From Anseranas semipalmata (lineage: Eukaryota; Chordata; Aves; Anseriformes; Anseranatidae): a stretch of DNA of 64,000 nt. The position numbers were made by a program, and so were the translations under genes. The DNA is taken from the NCBI GenBank assembly GCA_013399115.1, contig VXAA01003158.1, positions 210,508-274,507 on the forward strand. The letters are read 5' to 3'. The notes beneath the pieces are model-generated. The model was not told where the DNA came from and ran no database searches. It saw only the letters and a list, made by a program, of their open reading frames with translations. Positions 30,587-43,670 of this stretch are shown in pieces (within the stretch, counting starts at the first letter, position 1; every line of letters begins with the position of its first letter).

Positions 30587-32216
30587 GTGAGTTGGGAAGG
30601 CCACGGCAATAAAGAAACCGTGTCCCCGTCTGCGAGCCGGGCGTGTGAGCGCTTCCAGACGTACCCGGCGAAGGCGGTTCCGTGGAGAGGTTTAACGTGC
30701 TTGGTTCTCCTTCAAGTCCTTACCGGTTAGGAGCCAGGTTATCAGGCTGCTGCACCCTGTAGGACCAAATCCACATTTAATTTGTTTGCCCTTTGTTTCT
30801 CTTTGAAGCACTTCAGCACTCGTAGGTAAATCGCAGAACTCTAGGCACAGGCTACCTGGTGAGGACTGCTCGTGACTCCCTGTGTTCTTGTATAGATCTT
30901 GTGTGCGTGTAGCAGATTCCCGAGGGTTTTTCTTCCTTCTGTGTGGTTGTGGCATTATTCTGAAAGTGCTAATTGTTATTACTTGGACAGAATGACAAGA
31001 GGAAACAGCAGAACTGCTGATTTTTATTTCTGGAGTAGGTAACTTCCTTTTTTGAATGCAGTAAGTAGTCAAAACAATGGAAAGACAAAAGATGTTCCTT
31101 TGAATCTGTTGGTCAGAGAGGACAGGAAATACCTTTCCTGAGCCCAAATTCTCTTGCTGGGTGAGAGTCAAATAAATGCAGTGTTCTCAGGTCAAAAGAT
31201 TCACGTTAGTGTGAATCCTCTGAAAGAGGAAAACAGGTTTTGTTTGTAGATATTTTTAAACTATTGAATTTCACAGGAAGATTTTTATCTTATGATCTTT
31301 CATTATAATACTCATTTTGTATGTGTTTTGAGTGACTAATACGCTGCTGAATGTCCTGTTAGCTATGTGACAGAACCGCTCTTCCGTTGCTCAGTTTTTC
31401 CTAACCTGGAAAAGGCTCTTTATTTGTTTAGTATTGATGGAGGTGGGGGCTGAGAGATGGGGAGGGTCTGTGAGGCTTTAATGCCTAAGGAGCGCCCTGC
31501 ACTTTAAATGTGAGGTGGTAAAGAATGTAATTTGTGAGTACTGGTTTCGGGTGTTAGCGTGACTGCTTTACAGCAGCTCTGGAGGAGATGGTACAGGTTG
31601 TGTTGGTGACTGGGGCTTGTATTAGTCCGGCTTGATAAAGTGAGACAACCTTGTGTGCGGGAGCACTCGCGGAATGAGGGACCGGTTGCTGTTACGTACT
31701 GTTAGGACCTCAAATGGTCAGGGGCAGAGGTGGTGGAGACCAAATAGTTAGTGTTGAATCATTTACTCAGTAAATGGGTATTTACTGGTTGATTCTTCTT
31801 ATGTGGGAAAGGCTTAAACTCATTTAAGTGAACAGTGAAGATATTAAAACAAATGCTTTTTTTGTCAGATACTTACCCGTGAAGCTGTGGTGGATGGTGG
31901 CTGTGGTAATGCTCTCAGTTCATTAGCTGAAGTTCGGACTTCTTAAACAGCTACGGCTGTTTGGCCAGCAGACACTTCAGTGTACAAATTAGTTAATTTG
32001 GGGATTAGCTAGTGTCCGTAATGCTAAAGTACCTCATTCCAGAGGAATGCTCGATGTTCCATTTCAAAGAAAAATTCAATATACATCTCAGCTAGCCAAG
32101 AGAGTGGCTTTGTCTCCTTGTGCCTCTGCTAGTGTTATTGCCTTCCCTGTTATACTGTTGTATCTTCGGAAAACTGCTGAGTTTCTTTTATTGAAGATGT
32201 TGTCTTTTGCTGGCAG
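30587..32216 (+). other. S100PBP first intron
   Basis: AT-richer DNA between the non-coding leader exon and the coding exon. No other gene, repeat family or RNA gene was recognised. Confidence 0.5.
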
Positions 32217-32354
32217 GTTGGAGCTGGCTCTTGCAGATTTCCTTTCTGAAAGGGCTGATCAGAGTGGCACCAGGATCAGCTGGACCTCAGAGCAGGCTTC
32301 TGGAGCTGTAAGCAGAAGGCACAGGGTCATGTAGATACAGGAGCTGACAGCACC

Positions 32355-35300
32355 ATGGACGACCATTTCCCTCACGCCCTTGGGCTTTGTCGTTCTCATG
32401 AATCTGAACCTCCTGTTAATAATACAGTTCCTAGGGCCAAAAGGCTGTTGGATTCCCCAGAGCAGGTTCAGGTCCTACAGTCAGCTAAGAAAGCTTGTGT
32501 GTTCAGCCATCAGTGTAGCACTCCATCAGAGAAACTGCTGCTCCATCCCTCAGGTTCTGCCTGCTCTCAAGGATCCTCTTATTTTCCAGATGATTCTGGT
32601 CATGACGACTTGGTTGCCAGTTCTTCTGAGTCAAAATACAACAATGTCGCCACTTCTCTAGGTACAGCCAGATATTATGATGATAGTGAGCCAGACGACT
32701 CCTTGTTGGAACTGTCAGACAGTGAACAAGGGAATTCTCCTTTCAATTACACTGAGGAAGAGATCCAGGAAATCTTGGCAGATGATTGCTTGGAATGTGA
32801 GCAGCACATAACTAGAAAAAGCACTCTGAGCCAAAATGTAAGTGGAGAGAGTGAAAAGGATGTGAGCAGCAGCTGCACTGGGGCGTCAGTCATCAGTGAA
32901 GATGCAAAGGTAGCCTCAGAGATCACAGAGAAACCAAATGTACCCCTGTCGGTCCAAGTAAGTGGTGTGCTGTTCGACCTTGATATTGAGGAGCTTCTGA
33001 ATTTTAGCCCAATTGATGCTGACTATGTAGATCAGCCTCTGGACGACGATTTTTTGGAGGAAGCAGAAATCGTAAATGAATATACAGTGTATGATCAGAC
33101 TGATGCTAGTAACTGTTTTCCCAGAGAATCCTTGGGGTGGCTGAGGCCTGATGGCCAGCAAACCCTGGGTGTGGATTGCCTGGGAAAGACTTCCTCTGCA
33201 GGCACAGATGTGTCTCACTTCTGTGGGGATAATGTGGGAGAATCCATGCCCTGTTCAGACCTTGCCTGTGGCCAGCATAAAGCTGATGAGAGTGCAGCAC
33301 CTGAGTTGCTGAGAAGTCCCGAGCCATCTTCTGGGTCCAGAAACCAAGAACTTTCCAAAGCAACAACAAGCTGTTTCTCAAGGAAATCAGGCTCTCCAAC
33401 AGATGATGGGGAGCGGGAATCTTCAGAAGCTGAACAGCCGTCAGACAGCATTAAAGTAAACACACATTTCAGTTTTTCTAACTAAAATGTTTCTGATTCC
33501 ATTCCTTTTGTTTTGTACTTGCAGTAATGTCCATAGGCACCCAAGTGTGCATTTTTACACATAAGGGAAGGGTTTTCAAGCAGAGGAAAGTGTGATTTTT
33601 CTACAAATGTGTAAGCAAGACTTACATGGAATCACTTTCTATTAGGTGTTAATCCTATTTTCATTATCTTTCTAGTTAAGTGATAAAGCTGTAGGACAGA
33701 TTGGGCAGGAAGAGACAGCAGGTGGGAAGAAGCTAGGCAGAGTCATTCCTGTGCCACAGGTGGAGGAAAGGTAATTTATTCGGAGCCTCCGAATGCCTTT
33801 GCACTCTGTAAAATGTCCCAGCAGTTCCCTGAACCAATTTGGTTGGTTATGTGCTGCTGTTTTTCTCATTTTTTTCTTAAGGTGCACTGAAACAGTGGGG
33901 AAAGTACTCAGTATTTTACCCTGTCAGATATTGTGAGAGGGAAGAATGTGGGGCTGGTCCAAATGGGATAGAAGGCTGCGAAGACAGTCCTGGGCGGTGG
34001 TCTGCAGGGCCGGGGTGGGGATGCCTGCGTTGGCTCGCCGTGGCGGCTGCTCCCGTTTCGGTCTGGTTCCCGGCAGATGGCAGCAGCAGAGCAGCGCCGG
34101 GCGCTGCGCGGGGTGGTTGCCGTCTGCTCGCCAGGGCTCCTGCGCCTGGAGCTTTCAGTTCGGTTCTTCATCCCTCTGGCCACTTCGGCGTTCTGTGCGT
34201 TGCCATTCCCACTGTGGCCTTGGGTATCACGAGAAATCTGCTGCTCTGGAAGGCTCGCTGCAGGTTTCCGGTTTGTTAATCAAGACAGTGACTTGCTGGT
34301 TCCCTTGGCTAACACGTTCTCCTCTGCTTTGCTCTCTGTACGTTACCTTTGCAGCTTTATTTAAATAATTTTATGTTTGTAATCATAAAACAGTGCCACA
34401 GAAAGTTCATGTCTGCAGTAGTTCTGTGGGGCACTTTGCCTCTCCATCTTCTGCAACCTAATTTAACAGATGTGCCCCAAAATTAATGCCATCCTTTATT
34501 TTAAAGACAGAAACAACAGACAAACACTTCAGAAGTGGAGCTTGAACAAAAGAAACATACCCAGTGTGCGCACGCCCAAATGAAGAGATCTGTAGATCCT
34601 ACAGCAGGTAGCCCCCAGATGGCACGGGGGTAAGGCTGTACTGGTGGGGAGGGCACGGTAGAGGATGCGTATCGTGACAGGGGGCCGGGCTTGATTAACT
34701 TGCATTCTGCAATGTTTCAAATGTACTTGCTTTTCAGAGGGAAATAAAAAGTGCTTTCTGCACTTGCTAGCACTGCCGTGCACAGAAATCCCATACAGCA
34801 GTCAGTCGTGTTCCAGAGACTGGAACTGGTTCACATGAGCTTCATAGTTTGTGATATCTGGGAAACGTTATTGGGGGGCCACCAAAACAGGCCCATGTTA
34901 CCTGGGAGGAGCAGAGGTGAGCTGTCATCTGGTGTTGGGAGGTAACTTGTTCTTGTCAGTCCACAGCAATGAACCCAGACTCAGGACATCTTTAAGTGCT
35001 GAGGTTTGGATCTACTACTGGTGCCTTCTGCGCTTTGCCCCTCTCAGTGGTGTCTTCCAAGAGCTATCAACAGCAGAGGCTTAAAGGAAGGTGCCTGTAA
35101 GGAGCAGGCATGGATATCAGCTGAAGAGCAGTATCTGAAGGGTTGGCTAGTAGAACTGAGATGCTCTGAAGGGCAAAGAGTGTTCCGGTAGCTTCCAGAG
35201 ATGGCCTCCCACTGTGCTTATTTCGATTTTTCATGGGTGCAATAATTGTTGTTTCTTGAGTGTTATAAGAAACTGACAGTTTTGTGGTTCATTGCGTGGA

Positions 35301-38300
35301 GCCTGCACTTATCTGGGCAGCACGAACAGCTGCATAGCCACAGGGCTGCTTTCCAGTGTATGAATACAGCATAAGTAATGCAGAGGGGACTATGCGAGGG
35401 AAGCTAAAATGGCCTGTTTTCTCTTCCTTTCAAATTAAAAATGCAAGACGTATGTTCTGAGTCGTAGAAAATCAGGCAGAAGCTCCAAATGAACAAGGCT
35501 GGTGAGTGAAACAGAGATCTATTTTGCTGGGGAAGAACATTGTCTGTGATGCACACAATTTTGTTTTCTTATTAGTGCAAACCTCTTGTATTCCAAGTAG
35601 CTGCAGGCTTGGAATTCAGCCTGACACAGTATGGGCTTTCCCAGTTGTCACAGAAAAAGCTCTGCGGGCTGACTTTGACCCTGTATGGTACTTCTCTGCA
35701 CCCAGATCTGCAGCAATATCTCGTGTATTGTCTGCGTAGAAGGTGCAGAATGTTACCAATAAATTCCTAAAGGAAAATTAATAAGTTTCAGAGCCAGCCA
35801 GGGAATTCCCACTGGGAAGTGGCAACTGTTCAGGTGACTCAAATAATAATATAAGGCTGCCAGAGATCTTTAGCTCTGGTTTGTATTGCAAGTCTCCTGG
35901 TATTTCTATTGTGGTAGCGTTTCACTTTGCCATCCCCTCCTCTATGTAATCGCTCTGCATTCCTTTTATCCTGTCTCTTGCTTCTTGTTTGTTTGTTTGT
36001 CCGGGTGGATTATAGGCTGGCTATTTGCAGAAGTTTTATCTTTTCACTTGTCTACGTGGTCTCTTGCACTTGTGGATTCTCTATACCACTTTCTTACATC
36101 TACATTGGATGATTTTGTGCTAAGAGTTGTGCTAACCCATGGTTCTGGTTGTTCTTCCTCTCATTCTGGTTTCTAGAGGATATTCAGTCTGAATGGATAA
36201 ATTTATTTGCAGCTTCCCATAGGAAACCACCACTAAATGCTGCTGAGGCTGCATTGTAGCAGATGTAAAATGAGATGCGATTTGAACATCTGCATGGAAA
36301 TGAGTGGCTGAAACTGATGAGTGACCACAAAAGGTTTCTGCCAGCTGACCATTTGTTAGTATTCACACTTCATTATTGCCCTTTATTCAACAGTAAATAA
36401 AATCATATCCTTCTTGATGAGATCCTCCTCAGCAATTCTGGTTGGTTCTGTATCAGTCTACAGAAGTAATGAGGCTCCTCCTTTTATAACTGTGACTCTT
36501 GGCACTGAATGTCAGCACTCTGCTGCTCAGTCTTGTCTTCAGCAATGTATGTAACTGGATGGGCCTATTTTTAAAAGGGCAGGGGAAGGACAAACTAACA
36601 GAAAAAGCATTTTCCTCTCTAAACATAGCCTTCTCTCGTTTTCCACCCAAACATCTGTACTTCAGGAGAATGCTTTCACAGGTCATTAACATTGCAATTG
36701 TGCATATGGGATAGTGCTTGCACCACCTGCTGCTCAGACAACTATTCTCCTGTCGTTCAGAGCCGGATCACTCTCGGCAGAGTCATGCAGCACCTGGTAC
36801 CTGGGAAGCTGTGCTAGCTCCATCCGACCTCCAGCCACTGTCTTCCCTCCAAGTGCTTCTGCCAGCAGCTCTCCTTGAGGGTTGGTATGAGATAGGTTTA
36901 TGATGCTTCCCAATTTTATCAGACTTCTTGCAATCTGAGATAGACCTGATAAATGTTTTTCTTGTGCCCCTCTTGAGACAAAGGGAGAAGACGAAGAAAT
37001 ATTTTATAAAGAGCCACAGATGTCTGTGACCATCTGGTCTTACTGTAATAACAAAGATCAATGCCTTTAAAAAGCAGATACCCAGGTTTAAGGTGATGGA
37101 AAGGGAGAGTAGTATAAGGGAACATATGGAGAAACAAATGTGTGAAATACAAATAAACACTGTGCTAGGAGGCTCTGCCTTGAAACAGTCTGGTCTATTG
37201 ACTGGTAGTGAGCTAGCTGAGGAAAGAACATTAATCTTTGAAATAGTTCTTACCTGCCGCAACTCATTTTGCTTGAATGAAAAGCATGCAGGGAAGGTAT
37301 AGGACTTGGGCTGTTCCCTCATGAAGGAGAAATTACACTTATGGATGAGCCTAGGAAGGAGATTTTGCTCAAAGCAAATGGAATACTTCTATGAACCCCA
37401 AATTTCAAGAGGGATGTGAGATGGGGTTTGGAGTAAGCAATGGGGTAGGTGTTGTTAAAGCGGATTGCAAAGAGGCCTACAGGGAACAGAGGGCTCTGTT
37501 TTGGGGGAGTGGTGGGAGGAATTAGCTATTCTTTGCAGCATGATATTCCACAGTCTATGCCACTGTGGTCCAGGTGCTTCTCTAGTGGGAAACCACATGG
37601 CTTACGTTTGCAGGTACTTTTCCTGAGAGTAATCAGAGCTCCTGGTTTCTAAGTGAGGGTGGGACTTGCCTGAAAATCTCATTCTAAATCTGTAGTTTGC
37701 TCTTAACTGCAAAGATGGTGGGATGAACTATGCATGAGGAGAAAGAAAATATGTTTAAAGTTCTATTTTGTGGCAGTTCACTTTATCTAGAGTCTCCTTG
37801 TCCACTTTCCTCGTGTGTAATGGTTTGGTTAGACAGTTACATGATGTGCAGTGGTAATAGCTCTCCCGGTATTTGATAGGGTTACGGGCTGCTCCTGGGA
37901 CTCTGCCTCTTGTAGAGGAGCTCAAACCTCCTGCTGGTGTGAAGCACTTCAGAACAGGTGGTGTCGTCTCACTTTCTGTTGCTGAATCAAGTTACGAACT
38001 TTATGTATATTTGCTCGCTGCTTTGGGAACAGACTGAAGGAAACCCTTAGTGCAAGGGAAAGGTCAGGCTTTTTGTTGGTGGATTTATTTATTTTTAAAC
38101 TAAATACCTTGTATGTACTTCCCCCAGCCAAATTATCTCCTGATTTTCCTCTGGGATGAAATTTTCCTTCTGTGCAATGTACAGTAAAAGAAAACTCTGA
38201 CTGACCTGAGATGTAAGGAGGAGGTGGCCAAAGAACTTGTAGAAAAGATCCAGCCCTAGTTTCTTTTTTAGGAATGAAGCTGTTGGATAGATTCTGACCT

Positions 38301-41166
38301 TGGTGGTTCTTTGTGTTAATGATAAAAATGAACATAAGGTCAGGAAAAAGGAAGCCTGATTAATAGACTATTCTGGGATTTCTCTGCTCCTGGGAGTTCT
38401 TGGGTGGCATAGAAACAGACGCGTTAAGTTTTATATGCATCTTTTATCGTCCCTATGCTTTGGCAGAAGTAAAGCAATGTGACCAGTTCTTCTCCCTGCT
38501 CTTCTCTGGGGCTGTCCGACATGATGGTGAGTCCGGACAACCTCAGGTGCAGGGGCTGAGGGTGCACCCCTGACAGTAGCACACAACGCTCCGTTCCTGT
38601 GACCCATTTTGATTGTGACTCGGAATGGGGAAGCAAGGGCAACTTCTGCGTGGTAAGGCTAAGAATTTGTGAAAAGTTGTGATTTCTTCTAGTCACACAC
38701 ATCGTGCATCAGCTTATTGCTGACAACATTCACTGGTGTGTAATGTGACAGTGAGAGTATGCCTTTTGTTAGCTGTCCTGGAGTGCCTCCTTTCTTCCTA
38801 AACAATGCAGCCAGAAAAGGTAGATTTTCAAGAACATTGCAGAAATCTCCTCTAGAAGTATCTTTTTTGACAAGATGTTGTTCCTTTGGGCAAATAAAAG
38901 CTGATACTGCAGTTTATGAAGGAGACCTGGATTTGATCAAGAAACAGTATGTTCCCTGGAAAGGAAGAAGTGTTACGCAGAACCGTGATTCACATTAGTC
39001 ACATGACTGCAGTGGCAGTGTGGAAAAACCTTTGAGTTTCAACCGGACAAGGGCACACACTGTTCCGTACTGAAAGCACCTTTAAATGACGGACTTTAGC
39101 AAGGGCAGTATTCCAAGGAATTTGCCTTTCACTGAACTGTAGTACCTGTTCTGAGTGAGCACAAGAGCCAGCACTACAGCAAGGTTGGAGCTACTGATCG
39201 TTTCATATTTTGTGAATGATTCAAGGACTCTTGCATTCTGTTGAGCCATCTCTTGCCAAGGATTCATTACGCGAGTATTTCAGAACTGCTCTTTTGAATA
39301 GAGGGCTTGTTCTGTGTGTGCAGACAGCACTGACTGCAAGATCAGTACTAGCAAAGCATTCAGTGGTTGTAAGTGATGGTATCTTGCTACCCTTGGATTA
39401 TATGCACACGCAAATGGATTGTCACAGTAGGTCATGACAGCAGAGAGGCACTCAGTCTTGGAAAACAACTGATATTTGACCCACTGTCACTGTAAATACT
39501 GCTTATGGGGTGTGGGGAGGTGTTGCTCAGGTGTCTCTGAAAGCAGGCGTCCTCTTTTAAATCTTTGGACTCAGCCTCCTGGTTGTAGGGTGTAAAAATG
39601 GCCTTGAAGGCCAGGAACAGCATTAAGAATCAGGCTGCTATATCTGGTCTCCTTGTGATATGTTTTTTCTCTCATTAATACCTTGCTTTGATGAATTACA
39701 GATGCTCTAAGTGAGTTGCACATTCTGATGAATAAAGTTGTCAGCTTGGAGTACCGGACCCTTGACCAAAAGTGGCAGCACCCATCAGACCTCACCGTGA
39801 GGTAGGCTCTGAGTGCCTGTACGAAGAGAAGACGCTTCATTTCCTGTTACAAATATTGTCCAGTGGCACATTTTTATCTGTTAGTCTGTTGAGGTGTTTT
39901 CACTTCATTTTAAGGAATTTTAAATTCTAAATATCTGCCGTGAAAAATAAAAATTGCAGAAGTTGCCAGAAGTAGCAAGCACTCCTGGAAATGATTTAAG
40001 CCAAAGACTTGAATTCCCCATTAAGGTGTAAAAGTTTGGTTTTCTGTTATCCTTGTAACCCTGACCTAGAAAGACCTCGAGGGAGCTGTCTGTATGATGC
40101 TGTCAGGACTTGGTTCTTCTGAACTTGACAATAAGCACACGTTGAGTGTGATACAGATATCTCTCCCCAGCTGTTGGCATGAACAAATTGCTTTGCTGGT
40201 TTGAGACCTATTTGGTCACCAGCTGCTCTTGCTGAGCAACTGCTGTAGAAATGGAGCGCTCTGTGTTGTGGATGTGACTGCCCTGTGCCAGACAGATGCT
40301 CCTTCTCCAAACCAACTGTTTTGATAGTATTTTTGTAGGAGTGGCCCCTGTGGTTGCTTGTACTCCCTCAGATGGGTCTACAGTTTATAAATGATATTTC
40401 CTGACTTACACTAATGCCTCTGCACAAAAATAAGAAAAAAATAAGATAAAGTTGGCTTTTTTCAAAATGCAGAAGGGGCAAGGCAGCGTCTGATGATGTG
40501 TGTGTGGAAAAGCTTTGTAACAGTCTGAGGACGGGAGGTAACCAAGCTCATTGAAATGTAACTCATTTTTTTTAATGTTGCTCCTATAAGACTGTTTGAA
40601 GTTTGTGGGGTTTTGTCCTGTTACTTCAGAATGTGCTTAGGTGTAGCAAATGAGTGTACTTATGTGTGTACAGCACTTTATGGAAAATAGGCTTTTTGTT
40701 TAAACTGCTGTGTAGTGGAGCCTTCAACCTTCTCTGCTGGGCCAGGGAGAGGGAGAGCTTTGCAAAGAATGTAACAGAGAACAAGGCAGTGTTCCTCAAA
40801 GGACAGTTTTTAAACTTTCCTGTTGTTACTTACCCAGGTGCCTTCTTAAAATGGGGTTTCCCTCTCAGAACCTCATAACAAGAAAATTAGGTACAAGCCC
40901 CAGGGAATGGGGAAGCGTTTTGAGGGAATATGCTGTTCCAACCTATATGTGCTTCTGTGTTGTATTTGTTTTAACTATTTGTTTTAACTAAGTAAACTTA
41001 TTTTCACAGAAATTACCCAAGGTCCACCAAGAAAACCACTGAGAAGTACAGCCTTACACAGTGCGTGAGCAAGAACTTGGCCAAACACCATCATTTCCAG
41101 AGCATTCCTGACCACTTCCAGCGTAGCCCTGTCACAGTCTTTTCTAACATCTCATTTTGCTGCTGA
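32355..41166 (+). CDS. S100PBP: S100PBP, S100P-binding protein
   Basis: Nuclear protein named for binding the calcium sensor S100P; molecular role poorly defined. Coding exons: 32355-33455, 33676-33770, 34507-34607, 39702-39801, 41010-41166. All are GT-AG with consistent phases, giving about 517 residues versus about 408 in human. The start ATG (CACCATGG) is the first after an in-frame TGA at 32256; the exon probably begins at 32217. Family landmarks: an acidic block (EPDDSLLELSDSE, NYTEEEIQEILADD), then KKLGRVIPVPQVEER, the LEQKK segment, and a conserved C-terminus (QKWQHPSDLTVRNYPR, EKYSLTQCVSKNLAKHHHFQ). Relative to human it has ~100 extra N-terminal residues and a longer tail after FQSIPDHF (RSPVTVFSNISFCC). 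No membrane segment or signal peptide was seen. Confidence 0.92.
33950..34200. other. isolated CpG-rich block inside an S100PBP intron
   Basis: About 250 bases of GC- and CpG-rich DNA sit within an otherwise AT-rich intron (33771-34506). It includes ATGGCAGCAGCAGAGCAGCG at 34077, which opens a 95-codon frame, but the translation resembles no family known to me. It could be a cryptic promoter, a retroposed fragment, or a regulatory island. Confidence 0.45.
34608..39701 (+). other. S100PBP 5.1 kb intron
   Basis: AT-rich intron between the LEQKK exon and the QKWQHPSDL exon. A (GTTT)n-like stretch is at about 35985-36000. No nested gene or recognisable mobile element was identified. Confidence 0.5.
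39802..41009 (+). other. S100PBP last intron
   Basis: AT-rich 1.2 kb intron with a clear acceptor (TTATTTTCACAG) before the final coding exon. Nothing else was recognised. Confidence 0.55.
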
Positions 41167-41264
41167 GGGTCTGTGCTGGTTCTTATTCTGTGCTTAGAGC
41201 TATTCTTAATTTTTCTGGTTTTGAGTGGTTTGTATTTTGATAAGTTGTTTTATGATCTGTTTTA

Positions 41265-41270
41265 AATAAA
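41265..41270 (+). terminator. S100PBP: S100PBP polyadenylation signal
   Basis: Canonical AATAAA in TTTAAATAAACCC, 99 bases after the stop codon, followed by a T/G-rich stretch (GTTTCTGTGTTC). This would give a short 3' UTR; longer forms using later sites cannot be excluded. Confidence 0.65.
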
Positions 41271-43439
41271 CCCAGTGGAAGTTTCTGTGTTCTAGAAACA
41301 TTTGGAGTGGCTTTTGAAATGCAATTTAAATGTGATCTGTTTTGTATAGGTAACTTTTATTATGTTTTGCATCAGTATTATCCTTTGAAAGGAAAATAAT
41401 CTCACGGAGTAGGTAACAAATGGAGTTGGTGTTCAGGAGACAAGATTGCACATTGGATGTGAGGATGTAATATCTCAGCAATGGAAACTGAAAAATATGC
41501 TTTGAAGTGGGAAAAGCTTTTCTTTAAAGCTTGGTCCTAATCCTTGGCGTTAAATCTCCTACAGTGATCGTTGGGCTACCTTTGAATAACATTAAGGTTT
41601 TAAATTGTACAAACAGCTTGTGGCTGCTGGTCCCCTCCATTTGGCAAAGACAAAGTTATGTTTCAGTTTACAGTAAACTGGGGAGCAGCTGTCGATTTAC
41701 CCGGTTTGGTTATGTCTTGTCTTGTTCTGTTGTTCTTTCTGTCCCTGAAAAGTTTGCCACCTTTGATTATTTTTGTTTGTTGTTTCATTTGTTACTTCAT
41801 GTAAAAATGTTTCATGAGATTCGCACTCCTGTTTATAAACACTGTGTACTTGTTGATGTGGTATTCCTTTCCTTTTTTGCTGTGTTATTATACTGGACCA
41901 GTCTTGCTTCTGCATATCTTTTCCTGTCTTCTTTCCTTTAATCCCTATGAGATGTGTCAGAAACACACTGCAGTAGAGTAACAGCAGTAAAGGCACTGCA
42001 AGTAACAGGAAATAAAGGTGCTGGTTAATATTCTGAGAAGAAAATCTTAGTGAGTAGCAGAAAGGGAAACTCAAGACCAGGTCACCCAGCCTAATCTGTC
42101 CTGGGCTCCCAACCTGTTGTTTTCTGTTGACTGACTCTTGGCCTTCAGAAGGGGTAGGCAGCAAGAAGTCTCGTGGCTTTAGTTGGAATTCAAGCTAGCT
42201 GTAACTTCTCACTCAACCCCCTTCCTCTGTTAGTAGCCTTTCTGTGAGGGTTCCTGTCCTGTGCGGCTCTTCCCTTTCGCTTGCCTGCTTTTTGGGGTGC
42301 CCGGGAGCATGACCTCACGTTCATTTGTTAAGCTGCACAGTCTGACAGCAACTGCTGGTCTGTGCTGCCTCCATCGCCCTCCCTAACAGAGTGTGGAAAT
42401 GCCAAATTATTTGGAGGGTTTGTAAAACAGAGGTTGATCTTCTGCAAAATCCTCTCCCCAGGTGTGCTAGCAGGGCCTGCATGGGCTTTGTGAGCTGCTT
42501 AAGCATAAGAAGGTTTATGGGTAAATTTCAGAAAACAGATTGTTTGTGGAGGATGTGGTACTATATTTTTATTATAGAGATCTGATTTTTTTTTATGACA
42601 CTTTTGGCTAAGATGAATTTAAAGAAATAAAATTTGGGTATGGTACTAATATTTTTCAAAGTTGAGCTTTGTGTGTTTTATTTTGCCGTTCTGTAGCACC
42701 TTTCTGATCTGGACTGGGGCAGGAGGAGGTGGCTTTAAAAAGCGGGCAAAGTTTGTCACTGACCTAGATGTGCAGTGACTGAGGCATGGAGGATCGAAGT
42801 AATTTGTTCAAAGGATAAGCAGTGAAGCTTGGAACAGAGCCTGGTATTGCCTGACTACACTAACTCGTAGATAATGCTGCATCCATTAACGAAGTAATTG
42901 ATGTATTTTCATGTGTAATTCATGTTGCGTGGGGTGGGGGACGTCTTGTTTCTGATGGGTTGTACAGGCACAGGTGGTACACATCCAGCATTAGGGCTTA
43001 GTGTCAATAACTGATCGTCTCCAGTTGGTAACATGTTCTGGATGCCACTGTGACCTCTCATGTGACTTTGCCACTGTAAATTATGCTGGCGTAGAAAGAG
43101 CCTCGTGTAGAAAGAGAAGGTAACATCCCTTGGTCACTATTGATCGGGTAGCGTGGGGGTTATTAGCAAGTGGCACCTCTGTCTTTTAATTAAGTGAATC
43201 CTGCATACTAACTTGGAGATGTCTCTGGGAAAGGAAGAATTGTGGTCCTGAGGGCGATTTCGTGTGCTGTCCAGGTTGTCGTACCTGTGGAGTTTACCCG
43301 CTCCTAACGCACATGATAAAGAAAGGAAGAGGCTTGCTCTTGGCATTTTGAAAAGGCGGGTGGGATAGCAGGAGTCTGGCTGCAGAACCTGTCCCTCCCC
43401 TGCCTTGCAAAAGACGACGAGCTTGCCTGCTGGAGGGTT

Positions 43440-43670
43440 CATCTGCTGTTAAGCTGCTCACGCACGCTGGCCCTTCGAAGGCCCAGGGGGAGCGCAGGCC
43501 CGGCGGCAGCTGCTGCAGTCACGTACCGCAGGGGTAGGGAAGCTCCGTCTCTACCAGCGATCGATGCTCGCTGGTGATCAGCCGCGATGCAACGGAGCAG
43601 GAACGGGGAGGAAGAGCACAAGCGATCTGCTCCCTTCGCTGCGTGTGCTGAGGTGCTCCCGTTAGGTGGT
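43440..43670. other. isolated CpG-rich block between genes
   Basis: About 230 bases rich in CpG (for example GCGATCGATGCTCG, GCCGCGATGCAACGG) within AT-rich intergenic DNA. No coding potential was recognised. It may be an orphan CpG island. Confidence 0.4.
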
